Source: Albula goreensis
Taxonomy: Eukaryota > Chordata > Actinopteri > Albuliformes > Albulidae
NCBI GenBank assembly: GCA_022829145.1
Contig: CM040746.1
Coordinates: 26,782,832-26,846,831, forward strand
Length of the DNA: 64,000 bases
Reading direction: 5' to 3'
Part shown: positions 39,801 to 51,308 of the stretch, one piece after another
How the letters are laid out: each line of letters starts with the position of its first letter
Position numbering within the stretch: the stretch's first letter is position 1
The notes under the pieces: model-generated
The model's database searches: none
What the model was told of the DNA's origin: nothing
Seen by the model: only the letters and a program-made list of their open reading frames with translations
Program-made: the position numbers and the translations under genes

Positions 39801-39802
39801 GA
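27858..39802 (+). CDS. dact4: Dapper/DACT family protein (dishevelled-binding antagonist of beta-catenin), probable dact4, complete
   Basis: Four exons, the count usual for the family: 27858-28100, 34607-34775, 35107-35334 and 37335-39802 (TGA), giving 1035 aa. The start ATG has A at -3 and G at +4. Family blocks seen in order: N-terminal GERLKASLAGIMELDLLR (about 25-43), LDCDSRPSSGFY then SLSDSCCSVCSEG across the exon 2/3 junction (about 130-160), CSDLVSRKTKEVYPYPSPL with HAVALQSPLF (about 257-285), LDQYISKLVLQYH (about 329-341), a basic stretch, RRQQWVSSLEIA (about 928) and STASLFH (about 968). DACT proteins bind Dishevelled and tune Wnt and TGF-beta signalling. Unlike DACT1-3, no leucine zipper is recognisable and the end is KTQSLRK, not MTTV. 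The dact4 symbol is inferred from divergence and linkage to ehd1. A divergent dact3 copy is the alternative. Confidence 0.88.
29978..30229. repeat. Six-copy 42-bp minisatellite in dact4 intron 1
   Basis: Unit starts lie at 29978, 30020, 30062, 30104, 30146 and 30188, each exactly 42 bp. Units begin GAGTAGGAGAGTATGTTAGA and end TTGATTCTCTGAGTT. Copies 2-6 look identical. Copy 1 differs in the middle (ACAGAAAG against ATGGGAAG), the pattern expected of recent expansion from an older edge unit. Because 42 is a multiple of three, the minus strand is open across all copies (14-residue repeat STQRINFPSNILSY), but nothing suggests it is translated. Confidence 0.97.
31145..31216. repeat. (GT)n-rich microsatellite
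   Basis: Interrupted GT dinucleotides with GCGC and TTGT variants, ending in CTGTCT repeats, inside dact4 intron 1. Confidence 0.93.
33757..33796. repeat. (TG)n/(CG) microsatellite
   Basis: Alternating purine-pyrimidine tract with a GCGCGCG centre, of Z-DNA-prone composition, in dact4 intron 1. A second short TG run lies at about 33854-33868. Confidence 0.88.
35335..37334 (+). other. dact4: dact4 intron 3 (2.0 kb)
   Basis: AT-rich. No additional exon is seen. A stretch at about 36090-36720 looks protein-like in composition but is broken in all frames and matches no family I recognise. The acceptor is a pyrimidine tract ending TTTTACAG before 37335. The small intron between exons 2 and 3 (34776-35106) is plain. 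Confidence 0.6.
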
Positions 39803-41166
39803 GACCATGACTGATACAACTTGGACATGTTGTAAAAGCATTTCAGATATTGCATGTCAGTGGTAACTCACTGATTAATTTTAAGTAAATTATACTTATT
39901 CAGCTGTAATATATTTTGTTGCAGCCTGGAGATAACCAAGTTTCCAGTAGATTCAGCTTTGTTCTTTTAGTTTATGCTATGGCCTTGTGTGTGTGCCTGT
40001 GCATGTGATCCTGTGGGTGGGTGTGTATGTGCGCACTGTGTCTCAGCTGGGGTGTGTCTGTGTGCCTTTCTGTTTCTCTATGTACCCACTTAGATAAAAA
40101 CATATTAAGTGATGAATATATTTTGAGATAAAGAAAACAAAAGATGTTACAATGAGAAACAAAAAGATATTCAGACTGATTGAGGGCTTTAGTTTCTGAA
40201 AGAGTATAATTGAAATAAAGAACTATGATTGGAAATAGTTTCTATATGTGGTAATGACTTGAAATGGCTAATAATAATAATAAAATACATTTGTCTGAAA
40301 ATTGTGGAGTTTTAAATTATTTTTTATTTTATTACCTTCATTCGTAGTCAGAATGAACTCCCCCAGCCCCCTTAAAGTTACCTTAATCATGAAAATTTTG
40401 ATTATGGTAAATACATTGGAAAATCATTAAGTATCTCAGTCATATCCTGTTAATATATACCATGGTGTGGTTATAGCATTTCAGAACTCCCAACGGGCTT
40501 CCCAACGGAACTCTACTCAACTGTACTTTGATCAAGCTAGTTTTTAGGGGGTGTTATAGCAGATCAATTTGATTTTCAGCTGGATACCTTTATTCCTTAG
40601 GGTCCCTAGCCCTTGTCCAGCATATCCACAAATTCAAACACACCCTGCAGCCCTCTGGAATAAGGATTAGATATGCCTGTTCTATTCCCTTTGCTCAGAC
40701 TACACAGTACAACAAAACCAGCCATAACCCTGTTTTCCTGTGCTACATAATCATTCTTATTCTAGTCTTTGGAAAGACTTCAAATATACTATGCAGCTTC
40801 AAGAAAAAAAGATGTATTCCCACATGTGAAGACAAAACATAAACATTTGCAATTTTGTGTGAAACCTTTCCAATAGGATTTGCAAAATGTATTATTTAGT
40901 TTTACTAGTTTATTGCCCATTTAATTCAGTCTGATACATAACAGAAGTGCTTTAGGGCACAACAGCAGTGTATGAATCTGCAACACATTTATCTTATGAA
41001 ACATGTTAATGCTTTCACAGCTTTTACAGTAAATTCATTATTAATGATATATAGTGTAACACAGTCAAGAAGTATTTCCCTCTGGAAGCTAACAAGCCTG
41101 AAGAAAACCATAACAATGCAACCAGATACAGATAAAACCAAATGGTAAACAGTACTTTCAAAAATA
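39803..41166. other. Region between the convergent dact4 and ttc9c genes, including the dact4 3' UTR
   Basis: AATAAA at 40214-40219 and again at 40279-40284 are candidate poly(A) signals of dact4, giving a 3' UTR of about 0.4-0.5 kb. A GT-rich patch lies at about 39984-40070. Nothing gene-like is seen from 40290 to 41166. Confidence 0.55.
40214..40219 (+). promoter_or_regulatory. dact4: Candidate polyadenylation signal of dact4
   Basis: AATAAA about 410 bp after the dact4 stop. A second copy lies 65 bp further on, within an ATA-rich run. Confidence 0.5.
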
Positions 41167-41172
41167 TTTATT
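41167..41172 (-). promoter_or_regulatory. ttc9c: Candidate polyadenylation signal of ttc9c
   Basis: AATAAA on the minus strand, about 320 bp beyond the TAA at 41488-41490. The stretch 41173-41487 would be the 3' UTR. Confidence 0.5.
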
Positions 41173-41487
41173 CAGTTATAAGAAAAGATTTTAACAACTC
41201 TGCTTCCAGAGAGACACAGGTGAAATACAAGAAAAGAACAAGTCAAAGACAAACCATATTTGGATAAGCAAGAATAAGACACTTAATGTTTTGCATCTTG
41301 ATTTTTTTTTCCTCTAACCTTCTGATTCCACTTTCTGGTGCAGTCCAATCATTTCCTCAACATCTTGAACACTGAATTTGAACAACATTCAAATCTGAAC
41401 CCATCTAACCTGAAAGCCATTCTTCATTACTATCCAGAGATTTTCTCTCATCGGTCACTGTCTTTTTGGCAATCACCTTCATACATT

Positions 41488-44207
41488 TTAAGACAATCTC
41501 AGAAGGCTCTTCACATTACACTTGCTTCTGAGTCGTCCCACTCTGTACGACTCCCTCCCCTGCTTCATCCTTCTGCTTGAAAACATGCCCTTATATAATG
41601 CTTTTTCTTTCTGATAGTCCCTGTTTAGTCTTTCCTCTGCCTGCTGTAAGTACCTCCTCACATTCACATCTGAAAAAGAAAAACAGAAATAAAAAAACAT
41701 GTAACAAAACATTAAAACAGTGTGTGGAAAGATTGTGGTTTTCCAAAACCAATATAACACCTCCAGTATGTGTTACCATTAGGCTGTCCTCTGCTAGCCT
41801 GACAGAGGTAGTGTCTAGCAGTATGCGCATCGCCTAGCCCCAGTGTGGCCACTCCTGCTCTGTATAGTGCCTTTATATCACCTGGCCGCCACTGTAGCAC
41901 CCTCAGGCTGTATTCTTGGACACGAGCATAGTCAACGCATTCCCTCTGCAGCAGACAGGCTGAAAGAGAGAAAGCAGAGAAGGAGGTTATGTAAGCCACG
42001 AAGTACACCAACTAAAAAAGGATTACTGGACAAAACAATGACCTCAGTATCTTTGGTTTGACAGCCATTCTATTTGAGTTTATAAAGCATAGAGATAGTC
42101 AATACATTTGAAAACCACCAGTATTTAACCTCCCATCATTCTTTCTGAAAAATGTTTTCAGATGCACTGTCTTTTGAATGCATCTCTTTTCTAGTCTGTA
42201 TGACTCATAGGAGGTGGCTCTTATCCCCTCACACAATCAGGTGACATACAGTGATACAAAAAATGCCACCCACTTTGTACTTGCATTACACTCACTATTG
42301 CAGATGTGGATCATGGTGAATTACCCTGCAATGCCTTCCTGTCCAGGTGGAGAACAATTGACAGGCTGCTTCTTGTCAACAAAACCCAGAAAACATCAAT
42401 ACCATAAGGATGTTCCATGGATCATTTTCCATCAAACCCAAACCCACCAATAAAAATGAGCCAATGAGCAAATGAACACTCTCAAACTCAGAAATCTGCT
42501 ACCTGCTAGGTTATTATAGCAATCCACTTGTATGTTCCTCAACAGCTCCTCTTGTTCGTGAGTGATAGCTGGCACCTGGGGCCCAAATCCCTTCACTGCT
42601 GAGGTCACCTCAGAGTCCAGTCCGCGGAGGAGAAGCAATGCACGGTGGTACCGGCCGATGGCAGCTCGGATGCGCTTCTCCCGGTAGCACGTGTTCCCCT
42701 CTGTTTTCAGCCGCATAGCATCCTGAAGCATAGCGTCTGCTTTCAACTCCACACCACCCACAGCTCCAAGCTCTGCCTTGACAGAGGCAGAACTACTTTG
42801 TCCAGACTCATTGATTTCTTGAGAAATCTTCTCTTCAATTGTTACAGACTCCAGTGGGTTCTGTTTGACAGATATAAAATTGTTTCAGTGTATTACTTTT
42901 CAATTTCACATATGGAATATCCAACATTTCTATAGTGTAGGGTTATATGGTTTGGATCAGAACAGGGGCTCAAGGCCTCTTGGAAGACCAACTCTTGACC
43001 CCTACCTCAGTGACATGGTAAATGGTAGCATGTTAAATGAACATCCAACTATAGGCTGCAATGCATTGGCTATTTAGCACATTCGTTTCTGGAAGCACGT
43101 CAAACTCTTGATGTCATAAGGCTATATCATCCATACAAGACATTCACACACATGGGTATAACAGCCTTGCAAGACGGAAAATTAAACTCTTTTCAGAACC
43201 GCAGTCCCATGCCTATAACTTATGGTGGGAGGATAAGGTATCCTGAAACCTTATGCGAATCATTCATGCATTCAATCTTCGGGCTTTCTTTCGACTGATT
43301 ACATTCTATGAAATATTGACAGTTCACTGTAACCCCACCCATTACGAGTTCATGAAACGTAATTCTCTCATCACTGCCTACAACAACAAACTTGTAGCAG
43401 CATTCATCTTCATTTGGTACAGACTTTTCCTTCAACCAGCACAATCGTGAAAATTCATCTATTTGGACCAACAGCTAAAATCATTTAAATGCAATGTCGG
43501 TCCTTGTTTTTTTTTTTTTTTACCAGTAGTTCAAAGAGTTACTTAATGTTAAAGTTATTTTAAATGAAAAGGCTAACCATCAACAAACCAATGAGGGAAT
43601 TTAACAAAAAAATGCAAGCTAGCTACCGCACCTCACGTTAGCTATTTGAAAAGGACTGCACAGAAGTTCAAATTTCCTTTATCCTATTCCCATCTCATTT
43701 AGCAAGTCGCTGTAGAACAGAAGAGACACCGATATTACGACTATTAATGATAGAAGTTATAGTCAATCCAGCTAGCTAGGACACGAGAAACGGTTTGCAA
43801 GGTTAGCTATGTAGTATCAATAATGTTAAATGATTCCTAAAGTGGAAAGACGACTACCTAAATCTGACAGTGGCATACAAATTATCCCGATGACGATAAG
43901 GGATCTAGAAACACTGACAGCAAAATAATTCATTTTTCCCATTATCCTGCTTGGTCATTGCAATAAAGGTTAGCAAGCCACTAGATCTATGTGCATCAGC
44001 CAGCTACCCATGTATCACTATTTTTACGGGCTTGTTACCCGCGAGATATGCATGATGTCTACCTGGGTAGCTTTCTAGCTCTCTTATTCCAATGAAACCA
44101 CAGTATATTGTGAGCACTGTCACACAGGTTAGCCAGCAACAGCAAACAAATGGGCCATAAAACAAAGTGATGGCAATTAAACTAACGTCAGATACCTGCA
44201 CGTCCAT
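41488..44207 (-). CDS. ttc9c: Tetratricopeptide repeat protein 9C (TTC9C), complete
   Basis: Coding exons on the minus strand: 44207-44196 (MDVQ), 42860-42503, 41959-41777 and 41669-41488 (TAA), all in phase, encoding 244 aa. Seen: AMRLKTEGNTCYREKRIRAA then IGRYHRALLLLRGLD (first TPR), DCYNNLAACLLQ (second) and DIKALYRAGVATLGLGDAHT then ARHYL (third), then YLQQAEERLNRDYQKEKALY and KGMF. These match human TTC9C nearly block for block. TPR proteins of this group are small scaffold or co-chaperone-like proteins whose partners are poorly known. The human protein is about 171 aa and ends just after the MFG position. Here about 60 residues precede the core and about 29 follow MF. The tiny first exon decides the start; a Met in exon 2 is a possible alternative. 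Confidence 0.92.
42861..44195 (-). other. ttc9c: ttc9c intron 1
   Basis: AT-rich intron of 1.3 kb with a poly-T run (plus strand, about 43507-43522). No other feature is recognised. The other introns (41670-41776 and 41960-42502) are plain. Confidence 0.7.
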
Positions 44208-47200
44208 CCTTCAAATATCCGAGTTGTTGAATCGCTACCTCCTATCAATTCAACACCCTCGCTTCACTCACTCACCCAGCACGCTGCTTCCGCCGCTTCC
44301 CTGCAGTGACCCGGAATATGTCATAGATATGCATTAACAGCTCACAACTGATCTAGGTTCAGCAGTTTGCCTATGTGTTCATGTATTACTTATGCAATGA
44401 CCTCGGATTTGAGTAATCAGCTGGTAAATACGCAAACCGTAAAACGGGCATTACCAATATTTCGACTTAAATGCAAGACCTAATTATACAGTTTATGTCT
44501 GGTTTCATACCATTTCAAATAAAGAGGTTTTAAATGTATTAAATCGTCTGGATATGCAGTTCCCATAAGCTAATACACATACAGTCAATAGATAAAATAT
44601 TTTAAATATATATGCAGATTCCCACAAAAAAGTCTATATTACTTAACATTAAATGCACTGGAGACACAACAGCTTCTTAATCCAATGTTTACCACATTCT
44701 TGAAAAGACATGGATTCTTGAAGACATAATGCTCACAGGGGGTTAGGTTGAAAGGCACATTAATACAGGCATGTAGGCAAAGCGCTAGCATGCTGCTGGC
44801 AGGTAGGTCGGCAGACACAGCAGCTCTGCTTAGGCAGAGACACAGGCACTGTCAGGCTGGTGTCAATGGAAATTTTATCCAGCATGGCAGGCATATCGTT
44901 AGGAAGATAACAAGGAGTGATGGCTCCAACAGGATGTCATGGCATTGCCATGCACTGGTATGCAGTATGGCAGGTTGGATTTCAAGAGGTTTGGGGACAG
45001 GCCTGCATGGAACTGACAAAAAGGTGCTCAGGCACAGTCCCAGCAGGCCAGCAAGAATTGTGCATAGTGGAAATAGGGTATAGTGGGGTTGGATGATATG
45101 GTCCCAGTATGCTGGCTGTCATCAGAAGGTATTAGAAAGGGAAAAAATCAAGGTGATAGTGCAGAGAAAACAAGGTATCATGCTAGCAAACATAGTGCTA
45201 AATGTCTCCAGTAAAACAACAGTTGTGTAATTGAAGTGGGCCTGAATGGCTACAGAAAAAAGAAACAATGGAGAACTGGAGATATGGCATACCACTGACA
45301 GATAGGCCCAAAAGACACGGCCCCTGTAGGTAGGTACAGGGCCAGCAGGTGGGAAAGTGTGTACACTGAGCAACAATGTTTAGTGCCATAGTCATACTGA
45401 AGTAGATTTCCTACAAATACATGGTGTGTATTCCTCACCAACTGTCCTGAAAAGCCAGCCACAGATATAATTCATCACCGAGGAAGGGAGGCTGATGGTA
45501 ATGGAAAAAGTTAAGGAGGACATTGTATTCAGGAGTGTAGATATCATATTATATTGTTTTATGTTATTGTGATTTTATTGTCATTTGACATAGAGCACAA
45601 TGTTCCTTAATTTGTCAACTGAAATAATGGATGGCTTCTTTCCAGGTTTCCAAACTGTGATAAAGTCCTGGGATGTGAATGTGGGGTGTTTATTTTTTAC
45701 ATAGCTATACCTGAAAGAATGTCTCCTTGAGAAAGTATTTCATTTTCCAATAGACTGTTTGAGTATCTAGTGAAGAATGTTGTTATCAGCCTGCATAAAT
45801 AGTTTTCCCTAGGGCCAACACTTATTGTTGACTATCATATTTATAAGGTGTATAAATTAACTTCATGCTCTCCCACTCATGTTTGAGCTGTTTTTGATAA
45901 AGATGATTGATCAGCTTCTCCTTCTTCCCAGCCAAACTAACTTATGTTTTTATGCTGTTTATGTCTTAGACCTTAGAATAACATGCTCTTTACCCACCTC
46001 CACATGCCTCGTCTGATTCATTGTAGATACGGTAATAATGTCTTTATGTGGATATTTAGTAAGAATGATATCTCTTGACATTAATGAGATTCCTCAGTTT
46101 TCAGTTTTGTCTCCATGACAAGAGACTGTACGCTGGTTGTCATGACTTGCCCTCCCCCACAAATAAGCCATTGTGTATTTATGTTTTGGTGAAAGTATCT
46201 ATTGCCACGCTCCAAGCTGCACTGTTTTTTTTATCTATGCTGTGGTTTTCATTGACAATTGAAATAAAAAAGAGACATAACACCACCACAGTCATTGATC
46301 TCAAAAGTCTCTTAACACATACATGGATCTCTAAGAAGGGCAATGAGTGGGTAGAAAAGTCTATACAAGCTCCTCTTCACTTGTTCCTGCTGGTGATTCA
46401 CATTGCTGAATATCAACCCTTTTCATACAAGAACCCTTACTTTTAAGTGTGAAATATTTCCGTTTAGGGATATGTGATTTTAAGATGCTACAGTAGGAGG
46501 CCTGCAGCCTGACTTTGAGAGGAATTTATGAAAGTGGCTTTTGAGGAATATATAAAATTCACATAAATTAATTATATTAATTAGTTTCTCTGGCTTTTCA
46601 AATCCAGGGAAAATCTATGACTTACGTTTGAACCAAAGCCCTCACCCAAACTTTGAGGTCAGTTAATTTAGCACTGATCCCATCTGAGACCTGTAGCTGA
46701 TATTCTTTCGGTGTTTGCTGATATTTAATACTGAAATGTATGTTCGATTATAGGCAAACAGCATAGTGGGACTCGGATAGTAAATGTAAAAAAAAAGAAA
46801 GTAAACTACAATTGAAATGTAGTTATACACAAAATAGGCACGCAACAGACAGCAGTCCCACTGACCAATATTTTAAATTTTCAGGACTGGCCGTGGGGGC
46901 GGGTCCCTATCAGCCTTTGTCTCACATCTTCACGCAGAGACCACGCCCTAGAGTGTTGGATATAGACTTACAGACCTTCACATACTCCTCTTGTGTCATA
47001 TGAACAAATACTGACGTATATGCGGACAGACTTTTATATTAAGCTATATCACACAGAACAAAGAAATTGAAAAGAGATTATTTAGGAGCTCGCCAAGGAC
47101 AACAACGTGACCACGGACTGATCTCGAACATTTAGGTTAGTCTGCTACGTGTGTGTCATGTGTGAATGCGTCACAGCAAAATCTGTGGCAGTCAGTCACC

Positions 47201-47421
47201 ATACCGTTACAGCATAACCACATATTGTATAACGGAGCCTGCTATATAGCCTATGAGGTACGGGTGTATTTTTAAATATCCCCGCTGTCCTCATGTCGAA
47301 ATTTGATACGTAACTGCTAACGCTATATATTCTTAGATATATTTAATCTTAAAACCGCGACAGTGTGTTAGTTTCCCTTGTTTATCCATAGCTAGATATT
47401 TTGGCTTCTCCGCACGCAGCT
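44208..47421. other. Intergenic region between the divergent ttc9c and tmem179-family genes
   Basis: The first 130 bp (44208-44340) are GC-richer and probably hold the ttc9c 5' UTR/promoter. From 44740 to 45530 the sequence has a distinct, more GC-balanced composition than its surroundings and may be an old repeat, but I recognise no family. At the right, a CCAAT box (GACCAATA, 46863-46870) and a GC box (GGGGGCGGG, about 46895-46903) probably belong to the promoter of the gene starting at 47422. Confidence 0.5.
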
Positions 47422-48852
47422 ATGGAACTGGATCGGCGTCTGTTGTTAGCGCATTGCACAGCCTACACCCTTTCTGTCCTCGCCGGTTTGATGGTGGTGG
47501 TCCCGTTGGCACTAAATGGGTCGGACTTCAAAGGGCGGTGTGCACTATTCACTCAAGGATTCTGGAGGATGGAGAATCGAACCGGTATCGGGGAGGATCC
47601 CGAAAGGGTCTCTCGATTGGTAGTACAGGAGTGGGGGCCGCCCGCAGCATGTCAGTTCGCCACATTTGTTGGGGTGTTCACGGTGCTGTACGGTGCTGCG
47701 CAGGGCTGGCGAAGCCTTTTTTATCTGCATCGACGGCACGACGAGTGAGTTTTACATTTAAAAACATTAGCACTACCATAATAATTTCTATTATAGATAA
47801 TACTAATCTCACTCCTTTTTTCCGTTAGCACCCTCTTCTCAGCCTTCCTCACACTTCTACTCAGTCTGTGTGTACTATTTCTCTCTGGCGGGGCGAGCGT
47901 CACCCTCAGCTTGGGGCTGCTTTCTTGGTGTCACACCGTTACCGACCACAACAGGCGTCCATACAGGTAACATTGCATACTAAATTGAAACACATTAACA
48001 TCAGATTGGCTGTAATGGATTTAATTCTGCACTGAGACTTTCGTAATAAAACAAACAGCTGTGCAATTCCAGAATCTCTTAATAGCCAATGGACTGGACA
48101 TATAGTGATGGACAGTGGGATATTTTGTGTGTTATGAAGATCTGAAAAGTTATTTTTCTGCTCACAAAACACCCTCAATTGTGAGGCTTTATTGTTTTTT
48201 CACAACAGACACAGATACTGATATTTTTTCTCTTCATCTTCCTCTCACCAGCTGTGGAGAGGCACAGTCCGTGCCAATGTATTTGGATGTTGACACTTCA
48301 TCTTTCTACACTGAGCTCACTTGTGCACAGGTACCTTCTTTTAAAATGTAGAGGTCTCCCACTCTTACTCCCTGACAATACTGTGTAGACTCAAATTACC
48401 ATTGTTAAATTTGACTCTGACATGGTGTTCTCTGTTCAACTATACAGCATCACAAAAATAATTATGTGTTCATATTGCAAGATGGATTATTTTTGCTCTT
48501 CCCACCTGGGGCTACAGTTACCATCTACCTGTGTTTCATCGTAGTTTCTCCCTCCCATCCACAGGTCTCCCTCTGGTGTGTGACAGTGTTATGGCTGACT
48601 CACTCAATCCTGTCCTTCCTGCGCCTCTACCACTCACATAGCCAGCAGATCAGAGGCCCATGCTTGTCCAGAGAGAAGGAGCTGCTTCTGGGACGGCCTC
48701 CTCTGGATCGTTCACACCCACCCACACCCACACCCACAGGAGACACCCAGTGTCTTCATCTAACAGCTTTACCCCACATATACATTACTCGCCTACATAC
48801 CACCGACCCAATTTCAGAACACCATACACTGAGCAGGCGGTTATCAGAATGA
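47422..48852 (+). CDS. tmem179b: TMEM179-family four-pass transmembrane protein (TMEM179B by synteny), complete
   Basis: Exons 47422-47744, 47829-47966, 48252-48330 and 48565-48852 (TGA) are in phase and encode 275 aa. Predicted hydrophobic segments lie at about 8-30, 74-98, 109-140 and 181-202. Family motifs: VVVPLALNGSDFKGRC (compare VVVPLSENGHDFRGRC of TMEM179), VQEWGPPAAC, AQGWRSLFYL, SWCHTVT, SCGEAQ, SSFYTEL and EKELLLGRPP. NGS and NRT are possible N-glycosylation sites in the first loop. The family's molecular function is not established. By sequence it is closer to human TMEM179 than to TMEM179B, but the neighbours ttc9c and hnrnpul2 point to TMEM179B, its ohnologue, so the symbol rests on position. 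The Pro/Thr-rich C-terminal tail (HPPTPTPTGDT and onward) is longer than in human TMEM179. Confidence 0.88.
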
Positions 48853-51308
48853 GGTATGTATACAGATTATGGTACGATAGCTGGTGATATTGTTTGTATA
48901 AATATGCAACAGTGTTTTTTCAGACATACGACATACATTGCTCATTGTTTACTGTTTTTTTATTTTAACATCAGCTAACTTGCAAGACTTTTATTGACTG
49001 TATGATACATTTGATATTATTTATTTAGCACGCTTTTGCTGGCTGAGTCTGTGCTTGAAATTGGTTAGTTCAGAGAACAATTCAATGTTAAAAGCAAAAT
49101 ACTGTTTACCACACAAACTCTATAAAGCACATATACGGAATCCTGCGATCTTTCAGCTTGTGCCTCATATGTTTGATTTCAGACATATCCATTCACTATA
49201 GTTAAGACTCAGTCACAGTGATATGTGTATGTTGCATAAATATTTTTGCATTGTTTCAAGCAAACACACTAGAGGTACATGCACTCGCGTTGAAGAACAC
49301 TCTTAAGTTTAACTGGCTGATCTCACTGATATATTGACACACATTAACATTAAGAAAACTTGCAACAACAGAATGGTTTGGTACAACAATCGTTTATTTA
49401 GGATACGAATTGAAACTATTCAAAGCAGAATGTCTTTGGTCTTCAGGATAGCAGCGAATGTGTTTTGTAATTAAAAAAACATACAATCATACAGAAAAGA
49501 TGGCAAACGTAACAATGTAACAAATACAGACTAACACAGACATACATCATGTAGTTGCACAGGTATAGGCATGCATTCATTAGCAAACATGAGAAATCAG
49601 TCCGCAGAAAATAATTAGATGGCGATATACTCTCACACTTGTGAAGGTTTTTAATGATGCAGTCTGCATTGATATGGCTGTTTAAATGAGCAACAAGCAG
49701 ATACATACATCACTACATGTTGCTGGGAATATGTCTTGGAAATATAAAAATGTAATGTCACCAGTCAAAAAAGGGAACAGAGAAAGAGATGCTTGTTGCT
49801 CTGTGGGCTCAATCTCACACTGTACCTTCAACTTCCGCTTATGCACTTTAGTGTATTTTGAAGAAGTTGCACTGTTAAAGGATGCTGATTGGCCATGGTG
49901 AAATGCAGATAATGATGAAAAAACCGGAGGTAATGAGAGATGACTGTTTGTTTTTATAACTACTGTTATTGTTGGTTGTGTTTTATATGTGTTAGCTATG
50001 AGATTATGAATTTCCATCTTTGTAAGGAAAATAAATGTCTTCAAACAAATTAGACAATGATGGCATTTTTTCTGTGGGTGCTGCTGGTTATCTTGATAAA
50101 TGTTATAGTGATGAATGTGTCTCTGAGGTAATATTATTGTTTGTAACAATGCATTTTGCCAGGTTTGCAAGATCCTTAATACAACTTAACCCTAAACTGT
50201 TCCAAAACACACCCAAAAATCACAAAAAACCCACATTTTGTCTTGACATGTTATAATGCATCTGTTGTCTTGTGCAAATATACATACCTAAAAATCATAA
50301 GTGTAAATCATAGACTCAGGTTCAAATAATATGGCCCATCCCATGGGATTTTCTACAAGTCACTCCACTTTATTGTACAGATATATATATATACAACCAG
50401 GCCATAGGTATAAGTGAACCATTTTTGTAACAGATACAGATATTCATTGAAAACGATTTTTTTACTACAGAAATTGTCATGTTTGTAGGATCATATGAAT
50501 TTCTGCCTTAACTAAGGTGCTGCATCCTTCTGAACTTAATTGAAGCTTGCATGTTACCATTTGGTCTTAATTTTACCAGGGCTGTTAGGGTTGGTGTAGC
50601 AGACAATCTGGAAACTTTGTTTGCAAATTTTAAAACTCATGGAACAGATTTCCTTTTAGCTTAAGATAGTTAAGGTCTTGATTTGAGGAGATTGAAACTG
50701 ATCCAAATTCAGCACTTTTGTCCTTTGATCAGTTGTGACCATCATGCAGACCAATGAGGTGGATTGCATTTTTTTCTTACATTACATTATCATGAGGACT
50801 CAAAAACTACCCTGATGCTCACACCACATAAATTAACCAAACTTCCAAAATGCTCACAATTCAGGGCAAAAATACTCTGATTTGGCTACATTGGTTTTGA
50901 CTTCACAGTGTCATATATTTCTGCAAAAGTTTCACATGAAAGATCTGCTGAACTGTCCATTTTTGTAACTTTGCCAAAACATGGACATTTCAGAAAAGAA
51001 TACAATTAAATATTAAAGATCACCTTGCTTAGTTCAAAAACACTAGTACATACAGTTGACCACTTGGGAGAAAGAATGTGTGGGAGGGTGGAGCTACCCA
51101 TTTTACTCCAATAGAAGGTATATTTTTGAATGTTTGGGCGGGTGATTTGAGGCTTACACCAATCAGAAAATAGAGAAAATATTTCACTAACGCTAACATC
51201 GAACTACGTAGTATTGACGAAGTGTAACGGACTTCTGTTGTTGCAATATTTTAAATACTGGGAAACTGGCTACAACCGAAGAAAAAAAGGGCACATATTG
51301 CACTGAAA
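48853..51308. other. Intergenic region between the tmem179-family gene and hnrnpul2
   Basis: AT-rich with no coding exon recognised. AATAAA at 50030-50035 is one possible poly(A) signal for the upstream gene. The last 200 bp hold the hnrnpul2 promoter elements listed separately. Confidence 0.55.
51136..51163 (+). promoter_or_regulatory. hnrnpul2: Probable proximal promoter elements of hnrnpul2
   Basis: A GC box (GGGCGGG, 51136-51142) and a CCAAT box (CACCAATCAG, CCAAT at 51158-51162) lie about 150-170 bp before the ATG at 51309. This spacing fits a TATA-less housekeeping promoter with a short 5' UTR. Confidence 0.5.

Noticed and set aside
44748-45083. 111-codon frame between ttc9c and the tmem179-type gene
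   Set aside because: Composition differs from the flanks, but there is no family motif, no plausible splice structure and no promoter features; perhaps an old repeat.
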